A stretch of 64,000 bases of DNA from Piezodorus guildinii (Eukaryota; Arthropoda; Insecta; Hemiptera; Pentatomidae): positions 177,249,600 to 177,313,599 of the forward strand of contig CM041293.1 of the NCBI GenBank assembly GCA_023052935.1, in the 5' to 3' direction. The notes below the pieces were generated by a model. The model searched no databases and had not been told where the DNA came from. It saw only the letters and a list, made by a program, of their open reading frames with translations. The translations under genes were made by a program, and so were the position numbers. This document shows positions 44,063 through 53,250 of the stretch, piece after piece. Position 1 is the first letter of the stretch, and each line of letters begins with the position of its first letter.

Positions 44063-45307
44063 ATGGATGGATTAATAAGACCACCAGTCCTTAATCTACC
44101 GGAAAACCCGCAAGTACCGGAAGTTCAGCAACCGCCTGTGCCGGTAATCCCTCCGTTACCCAGGAATACGCTAGCAGAAGCACATGCTAATGCCATGGCA
44201 TGGATGCGAATCAAAACAGCGACATGTCAGGACCTGAGGAAAGCGATTTCGGACTTGGAACGTTTTGGTGGCGAGGTAGGTGACCTAAACCACTTCCTCA
44301 AGGGCGGAGATCGCCTCATGGCAAGGATCGAGGCGAAGGTAGAAGAAGACCTACTACCCCAGGGGGACGCCGAAGCTTTGAGGGCGGCCTTAGTTTGTCG
44401 CGTGAGGCGGAACATATTGAACCAAATCCAGGCGGACGAGGAAACACCATGGGCGATGGTCAAAGAGAGGTTAAAGAAAGCCTTCGGTGGAGGCCGTTGG
44501 ACCCCGGAAGAAGATATATTCCAGATGTTCCGGGAAAGATGCTCACCTCGCCAGACAGCCGAACAATATGCAGGAATCCTACTTGCAAGATATAATAGGA
44601 TAACTGAGAAGATGCGAGAGACAATGAGCGCTCCCGAGGTAGAAGGCAGGATGAATTTCCTATCAACAATTCTCAAGGTGCAGTTGGCCAAGGAAACTAG
44701 GAAGAGAGACTCGCTACCGCGGGACCGGACTTTCGTTGAGTGTGCCCAGGACATGGTAGATGCGAGCGCTAGAGAAGAAGAGTCCAGGATGGAGGTAGAG
44801 GAACCAGGATGGAGCACAGTACCCGACAGACGCCCTCGACACACACTGACAACCTGGAGAAGGAAAGAGCAGGCGTACGGAACCAGGGACAGACCTACGG
44901 CTGGAGGTGAGAGGAGGTCAGGACCACCCCGAGCGAGGAATGGGTTCAGAAGAGATGACAGGAAGTGCCACGGTTGTGGAAAGCAGGGGCACCTGGTAGC
45001 TCAGTGTCCCCGCACTAAATGTTTTGAGTGTGGGACCGAGGGGCACATAGCGAGACAATGCCCATATATGGCTCGAAGGCGAGACGCTGCGCGGGATGAG
45101 CCGATGGAGGTAAACATGCAAAGGATAAAGAGAACTCACCTCCCATCTCGAAGAAGCGGGCCTTCAGTAGAGGTCACCGAGGGTTCGGATACTTCGGAGA
45201 CGGAGGGAGAAGAAGCAGGGAGCAGTGGCAGCGGAGGAGAGGGATGCAGCAGATGGAGCCAACCGCGACGAGCAGCAGCCGGAAGGAGGCAGAGAGCGGG
45301 GATCTGA
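44063..45307 (+). CDS. gag: Gag polyprotein of the LTR element
   Basis: 414 codons from ATG at 44063 to TGA at 45305-45307. It forms the particle that packages the element's RNA in the cytoplasm. The N-terminal part is Pro-rich, the middle (about residues 50-240) is helical and capsid-like, and two CCHC knuckles follow: CHGCGKQGHLVAQC near residue 302 and CFECGTEGHIARQC near 320. The tail is acidic, then Ser/Gly-rich. The next coding block (protease) lies in the same frame directly after the stop, so its expression would need readthrough or another mechanism. Intact except for the question of the stop. Confidence 0.9.
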   Translation: MDGLIRPPVLNLPENPQVPEVQQPPVPVIPPLPRNTLAEAHANAMAWMRIKTATCQDLRKAISDLERFGGEVGDLNHFLKGGDRLMARIEAKVEEDLLPQGDAEALRAALVCRVRRNILNQIQADEETPWAMVKERLKKAFGGGRWTPEEDIFQMFRERCSPRQTAEQYAGILLARYNRITEKMRETMSAPEVEGRMNFLSTILKVQLAKETRKRDSLPRDRTFVECAQDMVDASAREEESRMEVEEPGWSTVPDRRPRHTLTTWRRKEQAYGTRDRPTAGGERRSGPPRARNGFRRDDRKCHGCGKQGHLVAQCPRTKCFECGTEGHIARQCPYMARRRDAARDEPMEVNMQRIKRTHLPSRRSGPSVEVTEGSDTSETEGEEAGSSGSGGEGCSRWSQPRRAAAGRRQRAGI

Positions 45308-45727
45308 GGTGTGTGCTCGCAGAGAGGCGACCGCACAGCAATATGTCATAATATACGAGGTAAGCAATGCTGGTTGCCAATAATCCAAGTGTCTAGGGGA
45401 GTGAAGTGCCTAGTGGATACAGGGAGCTCTAGCACTATTATGACCCGGGAGGCGTTGGAAACGCTGTGTGATAGAGAGAGAGCAAGTCCAATTCGAAAAT
45501 GTGATTGCCAATTACTTACCTTGGGGGGACCGTGTAAAGTCGAGGGGGAAGCTGAGATCGGACTAGACCATTGGGTTGAGAAGGGGGGTACCCTAAAGGT
45601 ACATATAGTGGGGAACATGACCCGGGAATACCAGGTGATAGTGGGGTGCGATCTGTTAGGACAGGTGGGAGCGCGGGTCCGAAACAGCCAAGGGTTTTGG
45701 AGCATTCGGCTGGGCCAACGGACATAG
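45308..45727 (+). CDS. Aspartic protease block of the LTR element
   Basis: Open from the Gag TGA to TAG at 45725-45727 in the same frame, with no ATG of its own near the start. It contains VKCLVDTGSSSTIM near 45404-45445. DTGSS is the retropepsin active site (D-T/S-G). VIVGCDLLGQVGA near the end matches the family's conserved ILGxDxL region. It cleaves the polyprotein during particle maturation. The missing start codon supports translation as a Gag extension. Confidence 0.85.
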   Translation, partial: GVCSQRGDRTAICHNIRGKQCWLPIIQVSRGVKCLVDTGSSSTIMTREALETLCDRERASPIRKCDCQLLTLGGPCKVEGEAEIGLDHWVEKGGTLKVHIVGNMTREYQVIVGCDLLGQVGARVRNSQGFWSIRLGQRT

Positions 45728-48676
45728 AGATGTCGGGAAATTGCAAGGGGGAAAAGGGCGCGGATAGGCGCAGTCACCGAAGTCAACGACTGGAGAGACA
45801 CAATACGGGCCGACTTCAGGGACATTTTTTTTCGGGAGGGCGAAATCTTGGGCGTAACGGGGAGGACGGTCCATGAGATACCCCTGAAACAGGACAGAGT
45901 CACCTATGTCAAGGAAAGACGCTATCCGCAGGCGCTCCGCAAGCATATCCGGGAGGAATTGGATAGTCTACTCGCGCAGGGCATCATAGTTCACAGCACG
46001 TCCCCGTACAATAGCCCTTTGTGGGCGGTGAAGAAGAAGCCGGCCCCAGGAGATCGTACGGAAAAGTATCGTGTGGTGATCGATTATCGGCAGCTTAACG
46101 ATAATACCATATACGAGCGGTATCCGATTCCCCGATTCGAGGACATATTGGACCGACTGAGCGGGGCTGTGGTCTTTAGCACATTGGATCTCAAAGCCGG
46201 GTACCATCAGATCCAAATGCACCCCAGGGATCAACATAAAACGGCGTTTACCTTTGAACGGGGGCACTACGGATTTACTCGTATGCCGTTCGGGCTCAAG
46301 AACGCCCCCATCACCTTCCAACGTCTGATGGATGAATTTCTGAGGGGCCTCGACGAATCTGTGTGTCAGGTCTACATGGACGACCTCCTTGTGTTCAGTA
46401 GGACGGAAGCCGAGCATGTGGAGCACTTACGCCGCGTTTTCCAGAGGGTGCGGCAGTTCGGACTGAAACTATCCGGGGAAAAATCGATACTCGGGCAGGC
46501 GCAGATCAATTTCTTGGGACATACGATCTCCCGGGAAGGGGTCAAGCCGGACACCGCGAAGGTTGACGCTATCCGCCGCATGGCAATCCCTCGGGATGTA
46601 AAGGGGATCCGTCGCCTCCTAGGCACGCTCAACTACTATCGCCGATTCGTCCCCGACATGGCGGAGTACTTGGTCCCTATTAATAATTTACTGAAGAAGG
46701 GTGCTAAGTTGACTGTGACCCCGGTGATGGAGCAGAACATCCGTAAATGTATGGATCGTCTACAGGCGGAACCGGTACTGGCGTTTCCGGACTTTAATAA
46801 GATGTTCACTATTACTACCGATGCCAGCGATTACGCGGTGGGGGCAGTTTTATCGCAGGACAGCGAGGAGGGTGATCGTCCTGTGGCGTATGCGAGCAGG
46901 CGGCTAACGGACGCGGAGACCAGATATAGCGCCTTGGAACGGGAGCTGCTGGGGATTGTATGGGCGATAGACCACTTTAGGCCTTACGTTTTCGGGAGGA
47001 AGTTCCGTGTCCATACCGACCATCGCCCGTTGCAATGGGTCGGGAAGTTGAAAGAATCCTCTGCCAGGGTCGCGAGATGGAAGGAATTCCTCCATCAATA
47101 TAATATTGAGATCGCCTACAAGCCCGGAAAGGACAATGTTGTGGCGGACTGGCTGTCGAGAGCCATTATGATCAATGCCGTTGAGGAGGGAGAGCCGTCC
47201 CGCGACGTGCGTCAGTTTCTGAGGGAGTGGACACCGGACGGTGAGGGTGAGGCTGGTCCTGCCGTTCCGGATGGTGATGAGGACTCGCCGGAGGACGGGA
47301 GCTCGGCGGAGGAGAGGCCGGTTGAAATGGAAGAAGTCGATGAGATCGTAAATGATAAACGTCGGCAGGTAATTTGGAAGACGCGGACTGAGGGGACGAT
47401 TAAAATCGAATATCGGGCTTACGGTAAGAGCAAAATCAACATCATCTGGTCTCAACCGGGGGTCCGTGACGACCAGATTTGCAGGGCGTTACTAGATGCG
47501 TCAGAACCGGGGAAAGTCCATCACCTCTACGTCGGAAACGCCACTATCTGGGATAAGATTCGGCGCATATGGCGCTCCGAGAGGATCGGCGTCGATCGGT
47601 CGTTTATACGATGCCAGTACTCCGTGGAAACACTTCAGGATGAGGAGCTGCAGAAGGAGGTTACTCTTGCTTACCATCAGGGTAAAACTAACCACCGCGG
47701 AGTTAACGAGACGTTACAAGCGTTGCGTAGGCGATATTTCTGGTGGGGGATGAAGAAGACCATCCAGGACACGATCGGTGCGTGCGAAGTGTGTCTGCGC
47801 ACGAAATATGACCGGCACCCCCCACGCGGTATGCAGGAAGAGACACCTACAGGGGACTCGCCTCTCCACGACCTCCAAATCGACACTTTCACCTGGAGGG
47901 GTTACAAGTGGGTCACCATTATTGACCTCTTCAGTAAGGTGGCCATGGGGTACCAGGTGCTCGACAAGTCGGCAGAAGCGGTATTGGAGGCTCTTCACGT
48001 ATGGATGCAGTTTTATGGGGTACCGGAGAGAATTTCGTCGGATGCGGGTCGGGAATTTGATAACGTCGCGATCCGGGAGGAAGCGAAACGCCTAGAAATT
48101 ACATGGCGTTTCACTACGCCGGGCCATCCGAAAAGTAGGGGTAGCATCGAGAGGCTCCACAGCACCCTGAGTGACCACCTCCGCGTGTATCAGGGCGAGA
48201 AGGGCTTGGAGCCGGATGTGGCCATGAGGAAGGCGATTGTGGCCTACAACCACTCCATCCACTCCGTCACAGGGTTCTCCCCGATGGAAGTTTTATTCGG
48301 ATTCCGAGGGCTGCGTCGCGACTGGTCGGACACCACCACGCACGATCGATGCGTGGGAGACATCGTTGCCAATAGGGCGGAAATAAGCAAGGCGTGGGGT
48401 AAGGTGCGGAACAAATTAAGGAGGGAGAAGAGTAAGCGTGTGGAGCGGGAAAACCTTAAACTACGGGATCAGATGGGCGACATCAAGATCGGTACTGTTG
48501 TCTATCGCAAACTGGCCACTAATAGGGGGAAGGAGTTACTGCGGTACGAAGGCCCGTTCAAAGTGACCGCGATCAGGGAACACAATCTCGTTACGATCGA
48601 CAGTCTTCGGGAACCTAAAAAGCGGCGCACTGTTCACTGTGAACAACTCAAGCTTCCGATGGTAGATCCGCGCTAG
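45728..48676 (+). CDS. pol: Pol block: reverse transcriptase, RNase H, integrase
   Basis: Same frame again after the TAG at 45725-45727. The first ATG-like codon is at 45848 (GTG is also possible), but the frame is open from 45728 and conserved-looking residues precede it. Numbering from 45848: RT residues about 30-220 with VYMDDLLVF (YMDD at 176-179); RNase H from about 320 (TTDASDYAVGAVL); integrase zinc finger HQGKTNHRG with ACEVC (about 610-648); catalytic core with Asp in QIDTFTW (about 679), Asp in SSDAGREF (about 731) and Glu in GSIERLH (35 residues after the second Asp, a D,D35E pattern). There is no chromodomain. The frame appears intact to TAG at 48674-48676. Confidence 0.92.
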   Translation, partial: RCREIARGKRARIGAVTEVNDWRDTIRADFRDIFFREGEILGVTGRTVHEIPLKQDRVTYVKERRYPQALRKHIREELDSLLAQGIIVHSTSPYNSPLWAVKKKPAPGDRTEKYRVVIDYRQLNDNTIYERYPIPRFEDILDRLSGAVVFSTLDLKAGYHQIQMHPRDQHKTAFTFERGHYGFTRMPFGLKNAPITFQRLMDEFLRGLDESVCQVYMDDLLVFSRTEAEHVEHLRRVFQRVRQFGLKLSGEKSILGQAQINFLGHTISREGVKPDTAKVDAIRRMAIPRDVKGIRRLLGTLNYYRRFVPDMAEYLVPINNLLKKGAKLTVTPVMEQNIRKCMDRLQAEPVLAFPDFNKMFTITTDASDYAVGAVLSQDSEEGDRPVAYASRRLTDAETRYSALERELLGIVWAIDHFRPYVFGRKFRVHTDHRPLQWVGKLKESSARVARWKEFLHQYNIEIAYKPGKDNVVADWLSRAIMINAVEEGEPSRDVRQFLREWTPDGEGEAGPAVPDGDEDSPEDGSSAEERPVEMEEVDEIVNDKRRQVIWKTRTEGTIKIEYRAYGKSKINIIWSQPGVRDDQICRALLDASEPGKVHHLYVGNATIWDKIRRIWRSERIGVDRSFIRCQYSVETLQDEELQKEVTLAYHQGKTNHRGVNETLQALRRRYFWWGMKKTIQDTIGACEVCLRTKYDRHPPRGMQEETPTGDSPLHDLQIDTFTWRGYKWVTIIDLFSKVAMGYQVLDKSAEAVLEALHVWMQFYGVPERISSDAGREFDNVAIREEAKRLEITWRFTTPGHPKSRGSIERLHSTLSDHLRVYQGEKGLEPDVAMRKAIVAYNHSIHSVTGFSPMEVLFGFRGLRRDWSDTTTHDRCVGDIVANRAEISKAWGKVRNKLRREKSKRVERENLKLRDQMGDIKIGTVVYRKLATNRGKELLRYEGPFKVTAIREHNLVTIDSLREPKKRRTVHCEQLKLPMVDPR

Positions 48677-48679
48677 CCT

Positions 48680-49114
48680 CCGCGACCTGTCTTGCTCTCG
48701 CCTCTGCACGCCTCTTTTCTCGTTGTGCAGGCTCATGCATTTTGTGTAAAGATTTTTTTTTTTTTGTTTGTTTTTAGTGTTAGTGCGGCTATCAGTGCAC
48801 AGTGTGTTCTTTTGTTCTAGTTTTTACAGAAGCTATGTTATTGATGTTATGTTGTATCTTTAGATTTAGGTTAGTATGTACATAATACGAGGTGTCTTTC
48901 TGTTTCTTTTTCGATTTCTTTTAATTTGGTTTTCTTTTTTTTGTTTAAGTGGTATGACCATGCAGGTATTTTTTTTTTTTTTTTTAGTTTTCTTGCCATA
49001 TTCTTTTTTTTTAGCTTGTAAGAACCATTGTGAGGTATCAAGGCTAAGGACTGCCCTCTCCGTTGTTTGCTTTAGTGTGAGTTTCAAAAATTGAGAGTAT
49101 CTTTGCAAACTGGC
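48680..49114 (+). other. 3' non-coding part of the LTR element, no env
   Basis: A pyrimidine-rich stretch (many T runs near 48756-48770 and 48970-48986). Open frames here are low-complexity translations of T runs without signal peptide, furin site or other envelope features. Confidence 0.7.
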
Positions 49115-49121
49115 GGGGGGG
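49115..49121 (+). promoter_or_regulatory. Polypurine tract (plus-strand primer)
   Basis: A G7 run at the LTR border, preceded by TGGC. Short and G-only, but at the exact position expected. Confidence 0.7.
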
Positions 49122-49304
49122 AGTTATGGATAGGAGCCGGGTAGTATTAGCCTTAATACCATCTTGGGATGTAAACAACATCCCAAACATATATAAGCAG
49201 GATTATTTCCACCAATAAAGCAGTATTGTTTCTGGAACTGTGAGTGTCGTTTCTTCTCAACCTTTCCCTTTTTTTTTATTTATTCGTCTTGACCAAGCAT
49301 AACT
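49122..49304 (+). repeat. 3' LTR, identical to the 5' LTR by eye
   Basis: 183 bases that I could match base by base to 43760-43942, including the nine-T run. It supplies the poly(A) signal AATAAA at about 49214. Identity implies very recent insertion, since LTRs are identical at integration. Confidence 0.9.
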
Positions 49305-49344
49305 TATATATATATAAATATAAAATTATTCTTTTTATTTTCAG

Positions 49345-49432
49345 TTATTCACCATCAATGGAGTGTGGAGAGGAGAATCGCAACCTCTTAAATAATGATA
49401 TGAATGTTACAAGTGAGGAGACTGTAAATTGA
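49345..49432 (+). CDS. Candidate alternative terminal exon, distal
   Basis: The acceptor TTCTTTTTATTTTCAG ends at 49344, a strong signal 40 bp after the LTR retrotransposon. The frame continues in phase from the exon at 40616-40742 and reads YSPSMECGEENRNLLNND, then MNVTSEETVN, stop TGA at 49430-49432. It is hydrophilic and acidic. It could also be the end of a different gene. The retrotransposon now sits within the would-be branch-point region. Confidence 0.4.
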
Positions 49433-49439
49433 AACATCA

Positions 49440-49690
49440 CCAAACATCATCCAACTTAATGATATTTATTAAATTAACAAGGACACAGTACCTCATTATT
49501 ACGATACTTGTAGATCCGCTCCAGCTTCGCTCCAGTGCTGTTGTAATGGCTCATTTATGTTTAAAAAATATCTGTCTCACCGATTTAGAGCGTTTATTTT
49601 TTTTGATTATCGGCAGATATATAGAAAAACATGAATACAAATTCGTTAACAGTGGATATAATTAGTTGACCGTTGAGAATTATTAAAACG
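49440..49690. other. Sequence after the terminal exon, possible 3' UTR
   Basis: A weakly open frame at 49429-49665 has no motif. No transposon end is recognised before the foldback element. Confidence 0.35.
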
Positions 49691-49697
49691 AATTATT

Positions 49698-49908
49698 CCG
49701 GGTGGCGACCAGAGAATGAAACAATTGAGTAGTTTCAACAATTTATTTTTTTCCAAAGTTTCGACCACCATTGTGGGTCATCATCAACTGACTAATTTCC
49801 ATTCGCTTAAAATACGCCCGATGATGACGCACAATGGAGGGTGGAAACATTGGCAACAAATAAATTGTGTAAACTACTCTATTGTTTCATTCACTGACCG
49901 CCACCCGG
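49698..49908. mobile_element. Foldback element with hammerhead-like cores in both arms
   Basis: The inverted ends are CCGGGTGGCG (49698) and CGCCACCCGG (49908). Matching continues over about 100 bp (AATGAAACAAT, ACAATTTATT). In the left arm, read on the minus strand, TTGATGATGACCCACAATGG is followed by GGTCGAAAC. In the right arm CGATGATGACGCACAATGG is followed by GGGTGGAAAC. Both resemble the CUGAUGA...GAAA hammerhead core with the stem II position conserved. Confidence 0.65.
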
Positions 49909-50082
49909 ACTAATTTCTTTTAATAAAAATTCTTTAAGTTTATTTGTTTATTATTTTAAAGTGAAGCACAGCTAAACTTAATTATCTGGCCTCTTTATTT
50001 TTATCTTAATTTTGTTTTATTATTTGGATTTCTTTATGGTTGTAATATGACCTTGTGTTTTTATATATATTTGTGTGTGTGT

Positions 50083-50085
50083 GTG

Positions 50086-50126
<41 letters not shown>
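50083..50126. repeat. (TG)n(TA)n microsatellite
   Basis: A TG run (50070-50092) passes into TA repeats that end in ATAG, which could serve as a splice acceptor. Confidence 0.85.
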
Positions 50127-50127
<1 letters not shown>

Positions 50128-50298
50128 CATTTAAGGCATTTACCGCCATGGGGCCCCCCATCATTATGCACCTCGGGAAACTTCCTAGACACTAGAACAA
50201 AGAAGCCCCGGCTTAGGGCACTTCCCAGATCAGCCCTGCACGAGTCAAGTTCTATACTCAAGAAGAGGCAGTCTGATTCCATCCTCAAGAAGGTGTAA
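50127..50298 (+). CDS. Possible terminal exon, basic Ser/Lys-rich, GC-rich
   Basis: A GC-rich island in AT-rich DNA. The frame from 50127 reads LRHLPPWGPPSLCTSGNF, then RLRALPRSALHESSSILKKR, then SDSILKKV and TAA. The SxSILKK motif is repeated. It is in phase with the exon at 40616-40742, but the acceptor (TATATAG) is weak. Base composition extends to about 50400, so the region may be an mRNA end with its 3' UTR. I do not recognise the protein. Confidence 0.3.
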
Positions 50299-50299
50299 G

Positions 50300-51240
50300 T
50301 CGGTTTTCATATAGATGAAATGTCCGTCTGGGTGTCAGAGAGAGCAGCTGGAGGATGAAGCAGAGAATGGGCGCCTAAGATGATTCCACCTTCGCCAGCC
50401 GACAAAATGTTGTAAAGATATTTTCTTTAATTGTAATATTGTATGGCAACTATTATGTCCCTCAGTATTCTCAGGCATAGGTTAATTATATTGTATATGT
50501 GCTAAGTTGTTTTAAATAATAATGTCATTTTGTAAAACATGTCTAATTTAATCTTACCTTCCATGCCACCTATTGGATTGGAAAACACGATACCTTTGGA
50601 AAGGAAATCCAATGCTATCATTAAATATAGTTTATATATTGATTAAATATATCAATTAAGCTAGTTTTTGAAGTTACCGCTGCCTTAGAAAAGCAGCCGG
50701 TCAAAAACATAGCAATATATATACACAGATCCATATGTATTATAATTTGTAATTCATAAACAGATTTGTATATAATATGATAAACTTTATATAGCCAGAA
50801 GTTAAGCCTTCTATTATACATTTATATTATTCTTAAGGGACTAGCTGTCTCAGAATAAAATTGTTGTGTTTCATTTCATTTATGATCCTGTATGACGGTG
50901 GCAACATTTAACTATTATAACCTCCCTTTTTCCAAAAATATATGTTCATAAGTTTATGGACTTACATCAACTTTATATTAACTTCTACTTAATATATTAA
51001 CTACTCACTTAATAACTTTATATTGGTAAAGAGGGAGGTTATAATATTTCAAATATTGCTAACGTCGTACAGGATCGTGCAAGTTAGATTCTTCTAATCA
51101 TTACGCAAGATGTTAGAAACAATATTACGTACCTAATAGTCACTAAGGTGTTAACTAACATAAACGGTTAGTTGTTAGAAATATATAATCTAACTTTGTT
51201 ATTTATTATTTCAAATTAAATAATATTTCATGAAATAAAA
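50300..51240. other. Mixed AT-rich sequence with LINE tail and dispersed repeat copies
   Basis: A LINE 3' tail (TTCTTAAGGGACTAGCTGTC then CAGAATAAA) is at 50832-50862. Two opposed copies of the dispersed repeat of 32450-32660 lie at about 50890-51000 and 51025-51240. No gene is seen after about 50400. Confidence 0.45.
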
Positions 51241-51244
51241 TAGG

Positions 51245-51543
51245 TTCCATATACTGTACAAACCAGTTATTCTTAGGGGACCTAGTCCCAGAATAAAAAA
51301 AAAAAAATCCATTTCTATTTCTAAGAATCTTATTCTTTTCTCTCTAATTCAAATCATTATTCCAGCAAAGAAACCTCTAATTCTCCCTTCTCTAATCACA
51401 CGACTGAAACAGTTAATAAAATTAGTTCCCAAATTGCTAATTACCATCTCTGCAGTTAGTTTTAATTTCTTGAGAGAACCGTAATGGTTTAAATTGACAT
51501 TTATAACTTTCTAAACTTCATCCAACTGAAAGTAATTATAAGT
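51245..51543. repeat. Left arm of a 299-bp inverted repeat
   Basis: Reads as an exact reverse complement of 54375-54673, including the A13 run. It begins in a LINE tail (TTCTTAGGGGACCTAGTCCC, then CAGAATAAA) and goes on into flanking sequence (TCCATTTCTATTTC to AATTATAAGT). Confidence 0.85.
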
Positions 51544-51975
51544 AAGAAGAAGGTTCTTTACGGATGTGAAACGTGGCCGCTAACTTTGAAGGATGACAAC
51601 GGCTTAAGGTTTTCGAAAATAAGGTACTGCGTAAATATTTGGTCCGAAGAGAGATGAGGCCACTGGGGAGTTTAGAAGGTTGCACAACGCGGAATTGCGG
51701 AACTTGTATCCTGTGAATATAATTGAGTTGAGCGAGACTCAAACGGGCGAGTAAAGTTGTTGGGCTCGGTGAGGAACGGATTCCGAGAAAGTTGGTATTC
51801 GCTGAAACGACTGGTAGGCGTCCGAAAGGTAGGCCGAAGCGTCGATGGGAGGATTGCATTAAGGCTGATCTCGGGGGCTTGGGCTTGACCGGCGAACATT
51901 GGACGAGTCTGTGCAGGTGAAGGTTGATGGTATCGGCACCGAACCTTCGGGTTCGGTAAGCCTCTTATTATTATT
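51537..51975 (+). pseudogene. RTE-like LINE C-terminal fragment
   Basis: Translation across frames shows KKVLYGCETWPLTLKDDN, GEERIPRKV-like and GLTGEHWTSL text, with GRRPKGRP. This is the typical RT C-terminal end (YGCETW, RRLRWAGHV, RPKxRWxD) with frameshifts. A TTATTATTATTA tail ends it. It is related to 20187-21010. Confidence 0.7.
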
Positions 51976-51979
51976 ATAA

Positions 51980-52054
51980 TTAACTGTGTTTGAAAATTGT
52001 TTAATCGATTTTTAAAACGAAGCTTAGTGAAAGTCGTTTGTTGCCCGCACCAGA
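51980..52054 (-). mobile_element. Helitron-like 5'-end fragment
   Basis: Family 5' end (AAGTCGTTTGTTGCCCGCAC on plus, TC end at 52054), about 75 bp kept. Confidence 0.55.
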
Positions 52055-52189
52055 TTTTTTTATATAACTTCATCATTTAGTGTTTTAAAAAAATATATTA
52101 TCTTATAAAAAAATAATATTTAATGATATTGTAGGATTTTTCTTAAATTATAAAGTACACATGCCCAATTTCTCACCGTGTAGTTCTGC

Positions 52190-52560
52190 CTTTAAAGTCT
52201 AATCTAACCCTCCAATGAACCCACTACCCTTATATTATATCAAACAAGGTCTAACTCAAGCCTTAACAGGCATTTCGAACCCTGAGCTAGAACTCTATCC
52301 GAACATTCTATGAGATTTGTAATCGTCGTCCCTTGTTATAGGAAGGAATTAGGTTCCGCGGTGGGCTGGGGTGGAGTGGTAAGTGGCTAGGAGCAGGAGG
52401 TTAATGGGAAAGCGAACCACCGCTTTACCTAACCCTCCAAATGGGAAGTCCAAACTTGGATCTCAACAATCTCTTCTAATTACAGCCAAGATCGGAGTAT
52501 CGGCCAACAAGGCAACGCCCTTCCTTCAAAGTTTGTTTAGGTTGTATAGGATATCTCCTT
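52190..52560. other. GC-richer island of unknown origin
   Basis: Balanced composition (GGTTCCGCGGTGGGCTGGGG near 52350) between AT-rich flanks. It has no long open frame. It may be the non-coding end of an unrecognised retroelement. Confidence 0.3.
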
Positions 52561-52656
52561 GATCGATTAATGATTATACAGTCAGAAATCGATTTAAAAT
52601 AGAGTTTTTTTTTTTAATTTACCACAAAAATACTGTCCATGCGACGATGATCCTAA

Positions 52657-53196
52657 CACCTAGGCGTTGATATCAGCTGGTTAGTTTTAAAATGGCTGCC
52701 TATTAAAAGCGATATAATTCAATAACTAAGTTATTTTTGAATATATATATAAAAAATGTATTAGTGTTTTTTTAACCAAAAAAATATATAAAAGAGAAAA
52801 AATGAAAAGAAAAAAATTGAAATTTTAAACATAAATATGCTCATAACTTCGTTATTTTTGACGATAAAGAAAAGTATGTAGAGAGTTTTAGAATTATTAA
52901 AGCCAGATAAAAAAAAAAAAAAAAAGAAAGGAAAAATAAAAAAATCGAAATCTCGTCTATGTATACGTTTGCAACTACGTTATTTTTGAAGATAGATAAA
53001 ACATTTATCCGTGTTTTTTAACCAAAATACCGCGAATAATTATTCTCTTTTTTTAATTATTCACGGGTTTTTTTGTTGAAAAGCTCTAATAATTTGTTTT
53101 TCTATCTTCGAAAATAACTGAGTTATTGAATTTAATCACTTTTAATCGGCCGCCATTTTTAAACTAATCAGCTGATATCAACGTCTAGTAAATCAT
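52657..53196. mobile_element. Foldback/MITE-like element with about 90-bp inverted ends
   Basis: Left CTAGGCGTTGATATCAGCTG and right (reverse complement) CTAGACGTTGATATCAGCTG. The match extends through AATTCAATAACT. The interior is AT-rich with A runs. It has no coding capacity. Confidence 0.65.
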
Positions 53197-53250
53197 ATGT
53201 TTTTAACGAGAATGAAATCACGTTTTATTAAAATCAACTTAAAATATTTT

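Larger units (their letters stand above)
43760..49304 (+). mobile_element. Complete young Ty3/gypsy-type LTR retrotransposon
   Basis: About 5.5 kb with two 183-bp LTRs that read identical by eye, ends AGTTATG...CATAACT, and a TATA duplication (43756-43759, 49305-49308) in a TA tract. The order is LTR, primer-binding site, gag, protease, reverse transcriptase, RNase H, integrase, polypurine tract, LTR. No env is seen. AGTTA-type ends and TA-rich targets recall the gypsy/errantivirus group, and so does the integrase zinc finger. The coding part is far more GC-rich than the surroundings, as for a recent arrival. Two stop codons interrupt one continuous frame. Confidence 0.92.

Noticed and set aside
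44227..44844. 205-codon minus-strand frame opposite gag, and similar frames opposite pol
   Set aside because: These are antisense shadows of GC-rich coding sequence, with no motifs of their own.
48876..49108. Frames after pol as a possible env
   Set aside because: They consist of T- or A-run translations (Phe- or Lys-rich), with no signal peptide plus glycoprotein features.
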